Below, piece after piece: positions 18,601-27,005 of a DNA stretch of 33,002 bases. The notes under the pieces are model-generated. The model was not told where the DNA came from. It saw only the letters and a program-made list of their open reading frames with translations, and did no database searches. Positions within the stretch are counted from its first letter, which is position 1. Every line of letters starts with the position of its first letter. Location of the stretch: the NCBI GenBank assembly GCA_031264715.1, contig JAISDP010000196.1, positions 1 through 33,002 of the forward strand, in the 5' to 3' direction. The DNA comes from Bacteroidales bacterium (GTDB lineage Bacteria; Bacteroidota; Bacteroidia; Bacteroidales; UBA4181). The position numbers were made by a program, and so were the translations under genes.

Positions 18601-18940
18601 TGATCATGTAGGCAATTACTGGTCGAAAGACAATCCGAATGCAAGTTCATTTCTTCCCCGGTGGCAAACGTATGCGGAAAACATCGGACACTATTATCTG
18701 TACGATGCTTCCTTTATCAGATTACAAAATGTAGAGTTGGGTTATTCTTTCTCCAATGCCGGATGGGCTAAAAAGGCAGGAATTTCCAATTTAAGGATTT
18801 TTATGAACGGCAATAATTTGTTTTTTTGGTCGAAATTACCTGACGACCGGCAAACAACCTATTCCGGTGCGGGCAGTGCAACCGAGGGTTCATATCCTTC
18901 CACCAGGAGAATCAATTTAGGAGTAGAAATATCATTTTAA
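15686..18940 (+). CDS. SusC/RagA-family TonB-linked outer-membrane transporter (SusC1)
   Basis: This 1084-residue protein is a SusC-type TonB-dependent transporter that would import oligosaccharides across the outer membrane with its SusD partner. After the signal region (about 1-36, ending SAPLYGQ), a carboxypeptidase-regulatory-like domain (about 40-115) shows ITGVVKSADGETMPGVNVVE and DGQYSIRV. A TonB-box-like LDEVVVVGYGIQSK follows, then a plug (LYIRGQNTWNNSGPLVLVDGVERPL, VSVLKDASATAVYGVKGANGVLLITTKRG) and the long barrel ending in RRINLGVEISF with C-terminal Phe. No STN domain precedes the plug, although an ECF sigma gene lies upstream. The N-terminus has an unusually long positively charged region before the hydrophobic core (MQKLLENRFFKLNGEALKLL). 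SusD1 begins 20 bases later. Confidence 0.95.
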   Translation: MQKLLENRFFKLNGEALKLLGLLPVMVFMLSAPLYGQDARQITGVVKSADGETMPGVNVVERGTTNGIATNIDGQYSIRVPNNDTVVLIFSSVGYDRQEITIGNLRTVNVVMNESSQQLDEVVVVGYGIQSKASVVGSIVQASGDDLKRAVSGSDITAALSSQLPGVISLTSSGEPGGILTGESSTNLYIRGQNTWNNSGPLVLVDGVERPLMSVDPNEVESVSVLKDASATAVYGVKGANGVLLITTKRGIEGKTKLSVNYTATGIMLSKLPGMLDSYDALMAKNEMIEREVSLREASWADYTPYEVVARYKYRQSPEDKYIFPNVDWKDEMFKKMGFQHRVNVNAQGGNKTIKYFGQLSYLYEGDMMKKYDNGKGYDPSYAANRFNFRSNIDVNLTSTTKFKMNLAGSFSQKNTNYNNTGSTGRADQWMWAAVYGLAPDLFPAQYPDGYWGAYSEGGNNTVNPAAVVANMGVRKARETQLQSNFVLEQDLKMITKGLNAAVTLAFDNRIRSEGGIYDVANHGRPGEEATNIAYRQIYPSRYLENPDDESYYTVYLPASSGDYDWYVRPWSIRQEGVATGLENSWTSRLPVDRFLMYQFQLTYARKFGSHSVGATGVFKREESAKGAEFKRYREDWVFRVTYDYASRYMFEFNGAYNGSEKFGPGYRFDFFPSLGLGWYISNERFFSNIKWVDRLKVRYSIGIAGADDAGGRYLYEQQYAYGGAAHLVYNANNNSPYSFYRIASKANPDARWEQALKTNYGLEFGILKNLVSLSFDYFTENRTDILIAGNNRSVPVYYGFSPPAVNSGQVKSNGFEIELGLNKSINKDIDVWAKFSLTHTRNKVIFRDDPPLADDHMKAQDFRIGQNKRVLNTGYFYNNWDEVWASAPTETNDLQKLPGYYDQIDYDGNGVISSTYDSAPVGYSEVPENTGSLTLGASYRGLSFTIQFFGANNSNRYIGWDNYRNNTNVVYDHVGNYWSKDNPNASSFLPRWQTYAENIGHYYLYDASFIRLQNVELGYSFSNAGWAKKAGISNLRIFMNGNNLFFWSKLPDDRQTTYSGAGSATEGSYPSTRRINLGVEISF

Positions 18941-18960
18941 CAAAGAAAAACTGAATAAAA

Positions 18961-20775
18961 ATGAAAAGGATAATCGATTATATATCTATTGCCGTTGTTG
19001 CATTATGTTTTACTTCGTGCGAGGAATACCTGGACAGACCATCGCAGTCGAATATTACGGAAAGGGATATCTATGTAAATTTCAGGAGTTTTCAAGGTTT
19101 TGTAGAAGAATTGTACAACTGTATTATCAGTCCGAGCGAATGTGGCGCATGGAACAATTATTCGTTTGCCGATGAAAACCTGGGGCCAAGGATTTACAAT
19201 TTTGACACCGGTAATTATTGGGGTGGCGAAACGTATTTCCACAACAATGGCAATCAGGCTGTAAGTACCACGGATGGTCAATCCAGGACCAAGCGCATCT
19301 GGGAATATGCGTGGTATGCTCTCGCCAAAGCAAATATTGTGCTGGATAAAATCGAAGAGGAAGATTTGTTTGCAGGTAACGCGGATGAAAAAAAATTGAT
19401 CCGCGGACAGGCGCTTTTTTTCAGAGGGTGGTTCTATTTTGAAATATGCCGTTTCTGGGGCGGGATGCCTTATATTGACAGGCCGCTGACTGAAACGGAA
19501 AATTACGAAGACCCTTATTTTCAAAGAATGAACTTTCGGGAGACAGCGCTGAAAATGGCGGCTGATTTCAGGGAAGCGGCTGATTTGTTGCCTGAACACT
19601 GGGAAGATATGTATGGAAAAGCGGACGGCGTTCCACAGGGAAGGAATGACAACAATCAATACATCAACAAGTTTCATGCCCTGGGGTATCTTGGTAAGGC
19701 TTTACTGTTTGCCGCCAGTCCGATGATTAACGAGGAAGCCACCGGCGTTAACGCATTTGACCCGGCGCTGTGCGCCCAGGCAGCTGACGCTTTTGGCGAA
19801 CTGTTGACGCTTGCCGAAAATACCAACAGGTATACGCTGGCGTCGTGGAATGAGTACAATCAGATTTTTTTCTGCGCAAACCGGAACGCCGCTCCCTACC
19901 GGAACGGCTTGAATGAAGTGATCATGCTGCCCACGACTTATGACGCAACACGGTTCAGATGGTCTACAATAGGCGCGATATCTCCTAACGACATGGGGTT
20001 GAATGCAGGCTCCAGCGCTGATGTGCCGACACATAACATTGTCAAAAATTTCGCCACAGCGAATGGACTTCCGCAAGCAGAGGACCCTGCTTTTGATCCG
20101 CAAAAACCATGGACTAATCTTGAGCCTCGTTTTTATAAGGTTATTGCGAAGCACGGCGATAAAATACACAATGGAACGACGGGACGACAGGTTCTTGAAT
20201 GTCAAAACGGCGGATTCCACCGCACAATACAGTATCCGACCGTTACCGGGTATTACCAGAGGAAGTTCAGCGGATTGGATCCGAATGCTTACAGGGCTTC
20301 GCCCGATTGTTATGCGGCTGCTCCTTACCTGAGGCTTGCAGATGTTTACCTGATGTATGCCGAAGCGGTAAATTTCATGACGGGCGGCGGACCCAAAGCG
20401 AAAACCGGCAATTATTCCAAAACTGCCGAGGATGCATTGAACATGGTAAGGCAGCGCGCCCAGATTCCGACTGTTGATCCCAAATATACGGCTGATAAAA
20501 ATGTGTTTTTTGAGGAGCTTGTCCGTGAAAGAGCGGTAGAATTATTTATGGAAGGCGCCCGCTTTTGCGATTTGCGACGCTGGAGCAGAAACGATGATCC
20601 GCGTTACCTGGAAAAAACAGGGATATATTTTGATTTAGACGGCAATGGTGAACCTGTCGCAGTTAGAGAGCAAGTTATTACTAAAAGGGCGGCTGATAAA
20701 AAACACAACTGGTTGCCTGTCATAACGAAATACACTACGATGTACAGTACTTTTCCGCAAAATCCAGGATGGTAA
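18961..20775 (+). CDS. SusD/RagB-family glycan-binding lipoprotein (SusD1)
   Basis: The 604-residue protein is the surface lipoprotein partner of SusC1 and would cap its pore and bind glycans. It has a lipoprotein signal (VVALCFTSCEEYLD, Cys about 20). The SusD-like TPR-type helices appear in segments such as YAWYALAKANIVLDKIEE and LIRGQALFFRGWFYFEICRFWGGMPYID. The C-terminal SusD_RagB part contains PYLRLADVYLMYAEAVNF and VRERAVELFMEGARFCDLRRW, which are family signatures. The spacing of 20 bases after SusC1 and 35 bases before SusC2 places it in one operon. The ligand cannot be predicted from sequence. The length is normal for large SusD proteins. Confidence 0.95.
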   Translation: MKRIIDYISIAVVALCFTSCEEYLDRPSQSNITERDIYVNFRSFQGFVEELYNCIISPSECGAWNNYSFADENLGPRIYNFDTGNYWGGETYFHNNGNQAVSTTDGQSRTKRIWEYAWYALAKANIVLDKIEEEDLFAGNADEKKLIRGQALFFRGWFYFEICRFWGGMPYIDRPLTETENYEDPYFQRMNFRETALKMAADFREAADLLPEHWEDMYGKADGVPQGRNDNNQYINKFHALGYLGKALLFAASPMINEEATGVNAFDPALCAQAADAFGELLTLAENTNRYTLASWNEYNQIFFCANRNAAPYRNGLNEVIMLPTTYDATRFRWSTIGAISPNDMGLNAGSSADVPTHNIVKNFATANGLPQAEDPAFDPQKPWTNLEPRFYKVIAKHGDKIHNGTTGRQVLECQNGGFHRTIQYPTVTGYYQRKFSGLDPNAYRASPDCYAAAPYLRLADVYLMYAEAVNFMTGGGPKAKTGNYSKTAEDALNMVRQRAQIPTVDPKYTADKNVFFEELVRERAVELFMEGARFCDLRRWSRNDDPRYLEKTGIYFDLDGNGEPVAVREQVITKRAADKKHNWLPVITKYTTMYSTFPQNPGW

Positions 20776-20810
20776 AAGAATGTATTGTCTAATTATTAAT
20801 AATGTATCAA

Positions 20811-23800
20811 ATGAAAAATAAGATATTATATTCAGTTCTTTTTCTATTAATGTTTTGTACTTGTCATACTTATGCGCAAAGTGAACCGGGCAGCATTAGC
20901 GTTTCATCCATCGTTTCCGATACGGATGGAAATCCTGTAGAAAATGTCGAAATCTTCAGTGATCCGGCTTATGCCAAAACCGGAGCCGACGGACAGTTTA
21001 CGATTTCGGTATCGCCGGACGCCCTTTTAATCATAAAGGCAAACGGATATCAGACGGTTAAGTTGCTGGCGGGGGATGTTCAGAACATGTCGAATATCAG
21101 TCTCGCAAGTAATGACTTATTATACGGTAAAAAAATAAACCTGGCTTTCCGTCAATCTTATCAGGGTGATCTGACAGGCGCTGTAACATACGTTGACGCC
21201 GATGAAATACTGAAATACGACGAAACAGGCGCTTCCGGTCTTCTGAGTAACAGAACCCTGGGCATGTTGGGTTCCAATCAGATAAGGGGATTGGGGGTTA
21301 ATTTCGACGTTGGCAATATCATGACTGTTTCTACCCAGGGAACAGCGGCCATGGTTGTTGTAGACGGTATTCCGCGGGAATTGACCTATTTGCGCGCGTC
21401 CGAGATTGAAAGCATCACGGTTTTGAAAGATGCGAATGCGGCAGTTCTTTACGGAACAGCGGCAGCCAATGGCGTGATTCTGGTCACTACAAAGAGAGGA
21501 GAAGCCTATAAGAAGCAGGCTGACTTTAAGGTAACATACGGTATCAATAAGCCGATGGCGTTCCCCAAGTTTTTAAATTCGGCGGATTATATGGAGTATT
21601 ACAATCAGGCGCGCCGAAACGATCAACTGGATGCCGTGTTCACGGATATCGACAATTACCGTTCGGGTGATCCATATCGTTATCCAAACGTCGACTATTT
21701 CTCAAGGGATTATTTAAGGCCGTTCTACAGGTCTTTTAACGCCGAAGGGCAATTTTCAGGAGGGAACAGTGTGGCAAAATACTATTCAAATTTTGGATGG
21801 AACAATCAAAACACCATATACAGTTTCGGCGAAGGCAAAGATTCGCGAACAAACGAGTTCCATGCACGATTGAATGGCGATTTGAAAATTAACAGCTGGA
21901 TCAATACCCGGCTTGACGGAAGTGTGACTTTTCAAAATCAAGTTGTGCCGCGTATCTCCGCCAGTGACGGTTATTGGGCTGCGGCGCGCAGCATCCGCCC
22001 GTACGAATATACTCCGCTGATCCCCATAGACCTGATTGAACCGGATAATCCGGTATTGGAGTCCGCCAAGAGAATCATCGACGGGAAGTATCTTTTAGGA
22101 GGATCCGACGCTTACCGCACAACACCCATTGGCGATATGTATGGCGCCGGCGAAAGTGAAATCGGATTTCGTAACTTTTCGTTAGGTAACCAGATTAATT
22201 TTGATTTTAACCAATGGATAGAAGGATTGACATTAAATACCAATTTCGGTTTCGATTTCTGGTCGGGGTTTTCAACAACAGTTGCCAATATCTATGCCAC
22301 CTATTTTCCAACTTTCGATAACAACAACAGGATTACCGGCTTGCAGAAATTCAATGCCGACGAAGCGGCAACCTCTCCGCTGATTGAAGGAATTGCACTA
22401 AGGAGACGGTTTGGGTATAACCTGTCATTGCAATACGACAAGATGTTTGATGATATACACCACATTACGGCAATCCTTCTTGGATACGGCAATACGTACA
22501 AACAGTCGGGCGACCTGCAAGGGTCAAAGTTCGCGCATTTGGGCTTGCATTTGGGGTATATCTACAACAAGCGCTATATGATTGATTTCAGCAGCGCTTA
22601 CGTCAATTCGACACGGCTTGCGCCGGGGCACCGGGGCGGTTTTTCGCCTACGGCAGGGCTGGCCTGGGTAATGAGTTCCGAAGAGTTTATGTCCTCGGCA
22701 GATTTTATTGATTATTTGAAAATAAGGTTTTCGGCAGGTATCATTAAATCGGACCTCATGACCTCAAACAACTCCGCTCCCGGCTATTTCTGGTATGACG
22801 ATAATTATGGAGGTTCCACATCCTGGGGTTGGGGCGACGGGCTACGAAGCCGCAGCAGTACGATCGCAAACAGAACGCGTAATTTTGATATGACCTTTGC
22901 TGAACGTAAAGATTTGAACCTTGGTTTTGAATCGCTGTTGTTTGGGAACAGGTTGGGTTTGGAAGCCAATTATTTTCTTACTTTAAACGAAGGTATGCTT
23001 GTGCGCTCGACAAACGAGTATCCCAGTTTCCTGGGCACCTTTGTGCCGTACGAAAACTTCGAAAATGTGAAATACCAGGGCTTCGAACTTGGAGCGAGCT
23101 ATGTAGAGAAATGGAATGACTGGTCGTTGAGGGTTGGAGCCAATTTGCTGTATTCTGTCTCGGTAAAAACCAAAGTTAACGAATTGCGTGCCTACCCGCA
23201 TTTGAACAGGGTGGGAACGCCTCACGACGGTTATTGGGGATTGGTAAGTCTCGGCTTTTTCGAGAATCAGGCAGACGTAGACAACAGTACGCCGCAGGTT
23301 TTTGGAGGCACAGTACGCGAAGGCGACCTTAAATATCAGGCGCAGAAAGAGAATGGAAGAATTGACACTGATGACGAAGTTCTTTTGGGACGCTGGCAGG
23401 CTCCGTGGTCGGGAGGTATAAATTTTACGCTGTCCTACAAAAAAATCTCGCTTTTTGTGATAGGTGAAGGCCGTTCCGGCGCCAAGCCGTTTAAGGAAAA
23501 TAATTATTTCTGGCTGGAAGGCACGCGTAAATACTCCGAAGTGGCATTAAACAGTTGGACGCCTGAAACAAGAAATACCGCTGTCTATCCCAGACTGTCG
23601 TCCCAGTCGAATCCAAACAATAACCGCCGCTCAACATTTTGGCAGTATAATGCTGATTACTTTGAAATCAGCAAAATACAGTTGAATTATCAGATGCCCG
23701 AATTGTTGACCAGCGCCTTGCACATGAAAAGTTTGGATGTATTCGCTTATGTAACCCGTCCGCTCATTCTTGCTAAAGAAAAAGAAATGAGGTTAATTCA

Positions 23801-23864
23801 AACTGGAAACAGCGGCGGATTGAATTATCGCTCCTTTGTGTTCGGTTTGAAAGTTTCTTTCTAA
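20811..23864 (+). CDS. SusC/RagA-family TonB-linked outer-membrane transporter (SusC2)
   Basis: SusC2 is about 1017 residues from ATG 20811 (MKNKILYSVLFLLMFCTCHTYAQ, a good signal peptide); the track's ATG at 20802 adds only three residues. It has a degenerate carboxypeptidase-like domain (SDTDGNPVENVEIFSD, DGQFTISV). It lacks the usual DEVVVVGYG box and shows instead KKINLAFRQSYQGDLTGAVTYV before the plug (VVVDGIPRELTYLRASEIES, VLKDANAAVLYGTAAANGVI). The INLAFR-type junction is typical of a SusC subgroup found with DUF1735-family accessory proteins, and one is encoded downstream. The barrel ends in SFVFGLKVSF with C-terminal Phe. With SusD2 it forms a second import pair in the same operon, possibly for a different oligosaccharide size or a different part of the same glycan (inference). 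Confidence 0.94.
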   Translation: MKNKILYSVLFLLMFCTCHTYAQSEPGSISVSSIVSDTDGNPVENVEIFSDPAYAKTGADGQFTISVSPDALLIIKANGYQTVKLLAGDVQNMSNISLASNDLLYGKKINLAFRQSYQGDLTGAVTYVDADEILKYDETGASGLLSNRTLGMLGSNQIRGLGVNFDVGNIMTVSTQGTAAMVVVDGIPRELTYLRASEIESITVLKDANAAVLYGTAAANGVILVTTKRGEAYKKQADFKVTYGINKPMAFPKFLNSADYMEYYNQARRNDQLDAVFTDIDNYRSGDPYRYPNVDYFSRDYLRPFYRSFNAEGQFSGGNSVAKYYSNFGWNNQNTIYSFGEGKDSRTNEFHARLNGDLKINSWINTRLDGSVTFQNQVVPRISASDGYWAAARSIRPYEYTPLIPIDLIEPDNPVLESAKRIIDGKYLLGGSDAYRTTPIGDMYGAGESEIGFRNFSLGNQINFDFNQWIEGLTLNTNFGFDFWSGFSTTVANIYATYFPTFDNNNRITGLQKFNADEAATSPLIEGIALRRRFGYNLSLQYDKMFDDIHHITAILLGYGNTYKQSGDLQGSKFAHLGLHLGYIYNKRYMIDFSSAYVNSTRLAPGHRGGFSPTAGLAWVMSSEEFMSSADFIDYLKIRFSAGIIKSDLMTSNNSAPGYFWYDDNYGGSTSWGWGDGLRSRSSTIANRTRNFDMTFAERKDLNLGFESLLFGNRLGLEANYFLTLNEGMLVRSTNEYPSFLGTFVPYENFENVKYQGFELGASYVEKWNDWSLRVGANLLYSVSVKTKVNELRAYPHLNRVGTPHDGYWGLVSLGFFENQADVDNSTPQVFGGTVREGDLKYQAQKENGRIDTDDEVLLGRWQAPWSGGINFTLSYKKISLFVIGEGRSGAKPFKENNYFWLEGTRKYSEVALNSWTPETRNTAVYPRLSSQSNPNNNRRSTFWQYNADYFEISKIQLNYQMPELLTSALHMKSLDVFAYVTRPLILAKEKEMRLIQTGNSGGLNYRSFVFGLKVSF

Positions 23865-23894
23865 TTGTTTTCGAATAAATTAAATAATGTTGAA

Positions 23895-25709
23895 ATGAAG
23901 AATTATAAATTTATACTACCCGGGGTTATTTTCATCATGTTATTTTCCTGCCAGTTGCTTGAGCCGGATAATGAAAACTATAGCACTTTTGACCGTGTTT
24001 ATGAAGACCCCGCCTTTGCCGAAGGTCTTTTAATACGCGGATTTATCCAGGTTCCTGTCAGGGATTACAGGTATGATGAACGTGCAACGGACGACGCTGT
24101 GACCAACGATTTAGCCAATGATTATGTCAGGATGGCAACAGGCGGCTGGTCGTCTCAGTATAATCCCCAGCATGTATGGCAAAATTGCAATGACGGGATC
24201 ATGTATGTTAACAAATTTCTGGAAATTGTGGACAAGGTGCCGTTCAGACCTTCCAATCCTGATATAGACAGGATGTACAAGCGGCGCTATAAGGGAGAAG
24301 CGTATGCCATCAGAGGTATTTTGAAATATTATCTGTTGCGTAATCATGGCGGATATGGCGCCAATGGAGAATTGCTGGGAACGCCGATATACGATGAGTT
24401 TATGGAATACACCGACAAGTCTAAATTTTCCCAGCCCCGTGCAAAATTTGTCGACTGTGTGCAAACTGTATATGACGATCTCGACATGGCGGTTTCACTA
24501 CTTCCGCTCGACTTTGGCAATGTAACTGCCGGCATTGGAATACCGCCGGGCTACAATGAATCAGGCAATGCGACCATAGACGATTACAATCTGGTTTGCG
24601 GACGTACTGCAAGTGAACGTGTTTCGGGACGTATTGCGTTGGCTTTTAAGGCAAAAATGGCATTACTCCACGCAAGTCCTGCATTTAACGAAGGCAATAG
24701 CGCTTTGTGGGAAAAAGCAGCCGAGTTTTCGGGCGAACTGCTGTCCAAACCGAATGTTATTTACAGTTCCGCTTTTCAGGGCGGGCTGGATATTGATCCC
24801 AACGGCCATCGCTTTTATGCCTCTACCGAAGTCGCTAAATATAATTGGAATACTCCTGTTACCGGAAAAGAATATGTGTGGAGAAAAAACAGGGAAAACA
24901 ACAATACAAAAGAAACGGAGCATTATCCTCCAACCTTTGGGGGCAATGGACGGATCAATCCTTCGCAAAATTTTGTGGACGCGTTTCCTATGGCAAACGG
25001 TTATCCCATCACTGCTGATCCTTCACTTTCGGGGTATGATCCGGCAGCGCCCTATACGGGGAGGGATTCGCGGCTTGGGCTGTTTGTGCTGTATAATGGC
25101 GCAAGTTTTAAAAGCAATACCGTTTACACTGCCATTGACGGAACCGGGACACATGCCGGGGATAACCGGCTGGGCATGGCAGCCAGATCGACACGGACAG
25201 GCTATTATCTGAAAAAACTGCTGGTGGACAATAATGTTACATGGAACGGGTCCAGTTGGAATACGGCTGATCATATTGAAGGCTATGTTCGTTACACCGA
25301 AATGTTTTTGACATATGCCGAAGCAGCTAACCAGGCGTGGGGGCCTGACGGAGTTTCGCAGTCCTACAATTATTCAGCACGTCAAATCATTGGAGAAATT
25401 CGCAAGCGTGCAAATCCCGGAATAGGCGCTGATCCTTATTTGGCGTCGCTCGACAAAGAAGGGATGATTACATTGATTCAAAATGAAAGGCGCATTGAAC
25501 TGAGCTTTGAAAGTCATCGTTTTTGGGATTTGCGTCGCTGGAACAAGACCGACCTGATGAAAGAATCCGTCAGGGGTGTAAGGTGGGAAGGCGGAATACC
25601 ATCGTACTTTGATGTAGAAAGCAGAGATTATGAGGATTATATGATTTATGGCCCTGTTCCCCAAACGGAAATCCTTAAATTCAACTTTATTCAAAACCGG
25701 GGTTGGTAA
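23895..25709 (+). CDS. SusD/RagB-family glycan-binding lipoprotein (SusD2)
   Basis: From ATG 23895 the product is 604 residues with a lipoprotein signal (VIFIMLFSCQLLEPDNE, Cys about 19). The track start is an upstream TTG at 23865 that overlaps the SusC2 stop region, so ATG 23895 is preferred. SusD signatures include RYKGEAYAIRGILKYYLLRNHGGYG in the N-terminal helices. The C-terminal part has YVRYTEMFLTYAEAANQAWG and IQNERRIELSFESHRFWDLRRW, the conserved SusD_RagB end. It belongs with SusC2 (30 bases upstream) and precedes the DUF5627-like lipoprotein by 18 bases, a normal SusC-SusD-surface glycan-binding protein arrangement. It would be exposed at the cell surface through its lipid anchor. 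The glycan bound is unknown. Confidence 0.95.
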   Translation: MKNYKFILPGVIFIMLFSCQLLEPDNENYSTFDRVYEDPAFAEGLLIRGFIQVPVRDYRYDERATDDAVTNDLANDYVRMATGGWSSQYNPQHVWQNCNDGIMYVNKFLEIVDKVPFRPSNPDIDRMYKRRYKGEAYAIRGILKYYLLRNHGGYGANGELLGTPIYDEFMEYTDKSKFSQPRAKFVDCVQTVYDDLDMAVSLLPLDFGNVTAGIGIPPGYNESGNATIDDYNLVCGRTASERVSGRIALAFKAKMALLHASPAFNEGNSALWEKAAEFSGELLSKPNVIYSSAFQGGLDIDPNGHRFYASTEVAKYNWNTPVTGKEYVWRKNRENNNTKETEHYPPTFGGNGRINPSQNFVDAFPMANGYPITADPSLSGYDPAAPYTGRDSRLGLFVLYNGASFKSNTVYTAIDGTGTHAGDNRLGMAARSTRTGYYLKKLLVDNNVTWNGSSWNTADHIEGYVRYTEMFLTYAEAANQAWGPDGVSQSYNYSARQIIGEIRKRANPGIGADPYLASLDKEGMITLIQNERRIELSFESHRFWDLRRWNKTDLMKESVRGVRWEGGIPSYFDVESRDYEDYMIYGPVPQTEILKFNFIQNRGW

Positions 25710-25727
25710 TTTAAAAAAACAAGTAGC

Positions 25728-26783
25728 ATGAAAAAATTAATTATTTTAATGATTGCAGTAATCATCGGAAGCAACGCATGTAAAAATTTCGATGTAGAGT
25801 ATAACGATTATAAATATTCCACCGCTTACTTCGGATATCAATTTCCGGTAAGGATTTTGATTCTTGGTGATTATATCTATGACAACTCAAACGACAATGC
25901 GCACAAATTTGTCATTTCGGCGCATCTGGGAGGTGTAATCGATAATAAAACAGACAGGAAGTTTTCCATCGAAGTAGACGAAAGCCTGTGTAACGGTGTG
26001 GTTTTTGCGACCGGGGATCCGGTAGTAGCAATGCCTGCATCGTGGTATACATTAAGTTCCTCTTCGGAGTTGATCATACCAAAAGGCAGGCAGGACGGAG
26101 GCATTGAAGTGCAATTGACCGAAGCCTTTTTTGCCGATCCAAATTCCATCAGGAACACGTATGCAGTTCCCATCCGTTTGAAGGGTTCTAACGATGTCGA
26201 CAGCATCCTGTCGGGCAGGAAGGACAATGCTTATCCCAATCCCGATCCGCGCCTGGCAGAACAATGGGTAGTTTCACCCAAAGACTTTGTCATGTTTGTT
26301 GTGAAATACATCAACGAATATGAAGCATCCTATCTGAAATATGGAACAAGTACGGTATCGCAGGCAGGCGGAACAACCGAAACTACGACCTATAAGGAAA
26401 AATGGGTAGAACGTAATGACGTTGTAAAACTGCGTACCACCGGACGCAACACTGTTGAGGGAGAATTTAGCCTCCAGTCGGGCATCATGACCGGAAATGT
26501 TCTCCTGACACTGGATTTTAACGGAGTTCACAACGGCAAAAACAACTGTACTGTTACCGGAGTCGGCTTGGGAAATACAAATTATTCGGTTACCGGGACG
26601 GGAACGTTCAAAACCTTCGATACGGAATATGACAATTTTGGACAGAAAATCCGACAGGGTATGACGATAAACTATACCGTTACCGACGGAAACACCGGCG
26701 ACACCTACACTGCGGAGGAGACGCTGGTAGTACGCAGCCGTGATGTAGTTCTTGAAACATACTCTGTGAGGCCAACTCCTTAA
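25728..26783 (+). CDS. DUF1735/DUF5627-like surface lipoprotein
   Basis: This 351-residue protein has a lipoprotein signal (LIILMIAVIIGSNACKN, Cys about 18). The N-terminal half reads YSTAYFGYQFPVRILILGDY, then HKFVISAHLGGVIDNKTDRKFSIEVDESLC, which matches the DUF1735 (BT_3987-like) domain with its shared DUF5627 context; such proteins are surface glycan-binding or accessory lipoproteins encoded with SusC/SusD. The C-terminal half (GEFSLQSGIMTGNVLLTLDF, FKTFDTEYDNFGQKIRQGM) resembles the lipocalin-like beta-barrel of DUF5627. It follows SusD2 by 18 bases and is probably the last gene of the transport operon before the 430-base repeat-rich gap. Domain names are from memory of the family and unverified; the ligand is unknown. 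Confidence 0.7.
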   Translation: MKKLIILMIAVIIGSNACKNFDVEYNDYKYSTAYFGYQFPVRILILGDYIYDNSNDNAHKFVISAHLGGVIDNKTDRKFSIEVDESLCNGVVFATGDPVVAMPASWYTLSSSSELIIPKGRQDGGIEVQLTEAFFADPNSIRNTYAVPIRLKGSNDVDSILSGRKDNAYPNPDPRLAEQWVVSPKDFVMFVVKYINEYEASYLKYGTSTVSQAGGTTETTTYKEKWVERNDVVKLRTTGRNTVEGEFSLQSGIMTGNVLLTLDFNGVHNGKNNCTVTGVGLGNTNYSVTGTGTFKTFDTEYDNFGQKIRQGMTINYTVTDGNTGDTYTAEETLVVRSRDVVLETYSVRPTP

Positions 26784-26833
26784 ATTTTTCCTGCAAATAT
26801 TCCTGATTTAACCTGAATTTGATAAATTTAATT

Positions 26834-26841
26834 TAATTTTG
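26834..26841 (+). promoter_or_regulatory. Candidate -7 promoter element just before the 23-bp array
   Basis: TAATTTTG matches TAnnTTTG but has no well-placed -33 TTTG (a TTTG at 26818-26821 is too close). If used, transcription would start at about the first array unit and give the lyase genes a leader of roughly 370 bases that contains the array and hairpins. Confidence 0.25.
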
Positions 26842-26844
26842 AAT

Positions 26845-27005
26845 CCCTTTGACCGGGAAGACAAAGACCCTTTGCTCGGGAAGACAAAGACCCTTTGCTC
26901 GGGCGGACAAAGACCCTTTGCTCGGGCGGACAAAGATCCTTTGACCGGGGGGGCAAAGACCCTTTGACCGAGGGGGCAAAGACCCTTTGACCGGGAAGGT
27001 AAAGA
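26845..27005. repeat. Seven exact-length 23-bp tandem units
   Basis: Seven consecutive 23-base units start at 26845, 26868, 26891, 26914, 26937, 26960 and 26983, with no length variation. The shared core is CCCTTTG(A/C)(C/T)CGGG followed by a variable purine-rich block and CAAAGA. Each junction forms CAAAG-ACC-CTTTG, a 5-bp stem with a 3-base loop. The variable part alternates between AAGA, CGGA and GGGG types, so units 2, 3 and 4 share CTCGGG while 1, 5, 6 and 7 have ACCGGG or ACCGAG. All three minus-strand frames read the same 23-residue peptide, as expected for a 23-bp repeat, which marks those ORFs as artefacts. It lies between the DUF5627-like gene and the beta-helix gene. Confidence 0.9.

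Noticed and set aside
26845-27005. Possible CRISPR array
   Set aside because: Units are contiguous 23-mers without unique spacers of 25-40 bases, and no cas genes are present; the same holds for 6170-6328.
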